A DNA stretch of 5,345 nt, taken from Candidatus Bipolaricaulota bacterium (GTDB lineage Bacteria > Bipolaricaulota > Bipolaricaulia > UBA7950 > UBA9294). The stretch covers positions 1 through 5,345 of the forward strand of contig JAGGSM010000287.1 in NCBI GenBank assembly GCA_021159105.1, given 5' to 3'. The stretch's first letter is position 1. Each line of letters starts with the position of its first letter. The position numbers were made by a program, and so were the translations under genes. The notes below the pieces were generated by a model. That model was not told the DNA's origin. It made no database searches and worked only from the letters and a program-made list of their open reading frames with translations. Shown in pieces: positions 5,307 to 5,345 of this stretch.

Positions 5307-5345
5307 CTACAGCAAGATGCGTTCCAGTGCCGACGTCTCGCTGCC
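5307..5345 (-). CDS. Possible 3' end of another minus-strand gene
   Basis: One minus-strand frame entering from the right edge reads GSETSALERILL and stops at TAG (5307-5309). It looks like an ordinary protein tail and lies upstream of the ATPase gene in the same direction, but 12 codons are too few to identify or confirm it. A plus-strand ATG at 5296 also opens a frame to the edge (MHTIYSKMRSS) with no ribosome binding site; one or neither is real. Confidence 0.25.
   Translation of the reverse strand, partial: GSETSALERILL

Noticed and set aside
1..5345. CRISPR array, insertion sequence, or prophage genes
   Set aside because: No regularly spaced repeats, transposase motifs, terminal inverted repeats or phage proteins are visible.

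Overview
This 5.3 kb window comes from a bacterium. It carries smpB (trans-translation) and a bacterial type-2 dNTP triphosphohydrolase, and its base composition is moderately GC-rich. The mix of gene families (YjbQ-type protein, NosD-like secreted beta-helix with a D-x-D-G-D-G-I-G-D tail, RHH/MazF toxin-antitoxin remnants, AAA_14/DUF4143 ATPase) is one I associate with deep-branching, often anaerobic or thermophilic lineages and uncultured phyla. That taxonomic guess is weak. Some genes have Shine-Dalgarno sites, while the ATPase gene and smpB do not.

Layout. (1) Positions 1-187, plus strand: the 3' end of a yjbQ-family gene with an in-frame TAG 39 codons before its normal stop. (2) 211-1053, minus: a secreted NosD-like parallel beta-helix protein, convergent with yjbQ. 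(3) 1242-1663, minus: a damaged toxin-antitoxin locus. The ribbon-helix-helix antitoxin is intact except for a frame-shifted tail. The MazF-type toxin is reduced to its last 47 codons, out of frame, with a hairpin at the junction. (4) 1664-2052: intergenic, holding a plausible antitoxin promoter and nothing else I recognise. (5) 2053-3671, minus: smpB followed by a dgt-type gene, overlapping by an ATGA and so probably translationally coupled. (6) 3672-3918: intergenic, with a possible decayed plus-strand gene end. (7) 3919-5190, minus: an AAA_14/DUF4143 ATPase. (8) 5191-5345: its promoter, and perhaps the last 12 codons of another minus-strand gene.

The housekeeping part is the smpB-dgt pair. 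The rest is accessory and shows decay: two clear broken genes and one suspected. The most interesting signal is at the start of the ATPase gene. A good sigma-70-type promoter (TTGACT, 17 bp, TATTAT) ends 7 nt before the ATG, and no ribosome binding site is present, which points to a leaderless mRNA. A perfect 8-1-8 palindrome whose 13-base core matches the classical Fur box lies exactly over the predicted start of transcription and the start codon. No wholly new system is evident, but this control region deserves testing.
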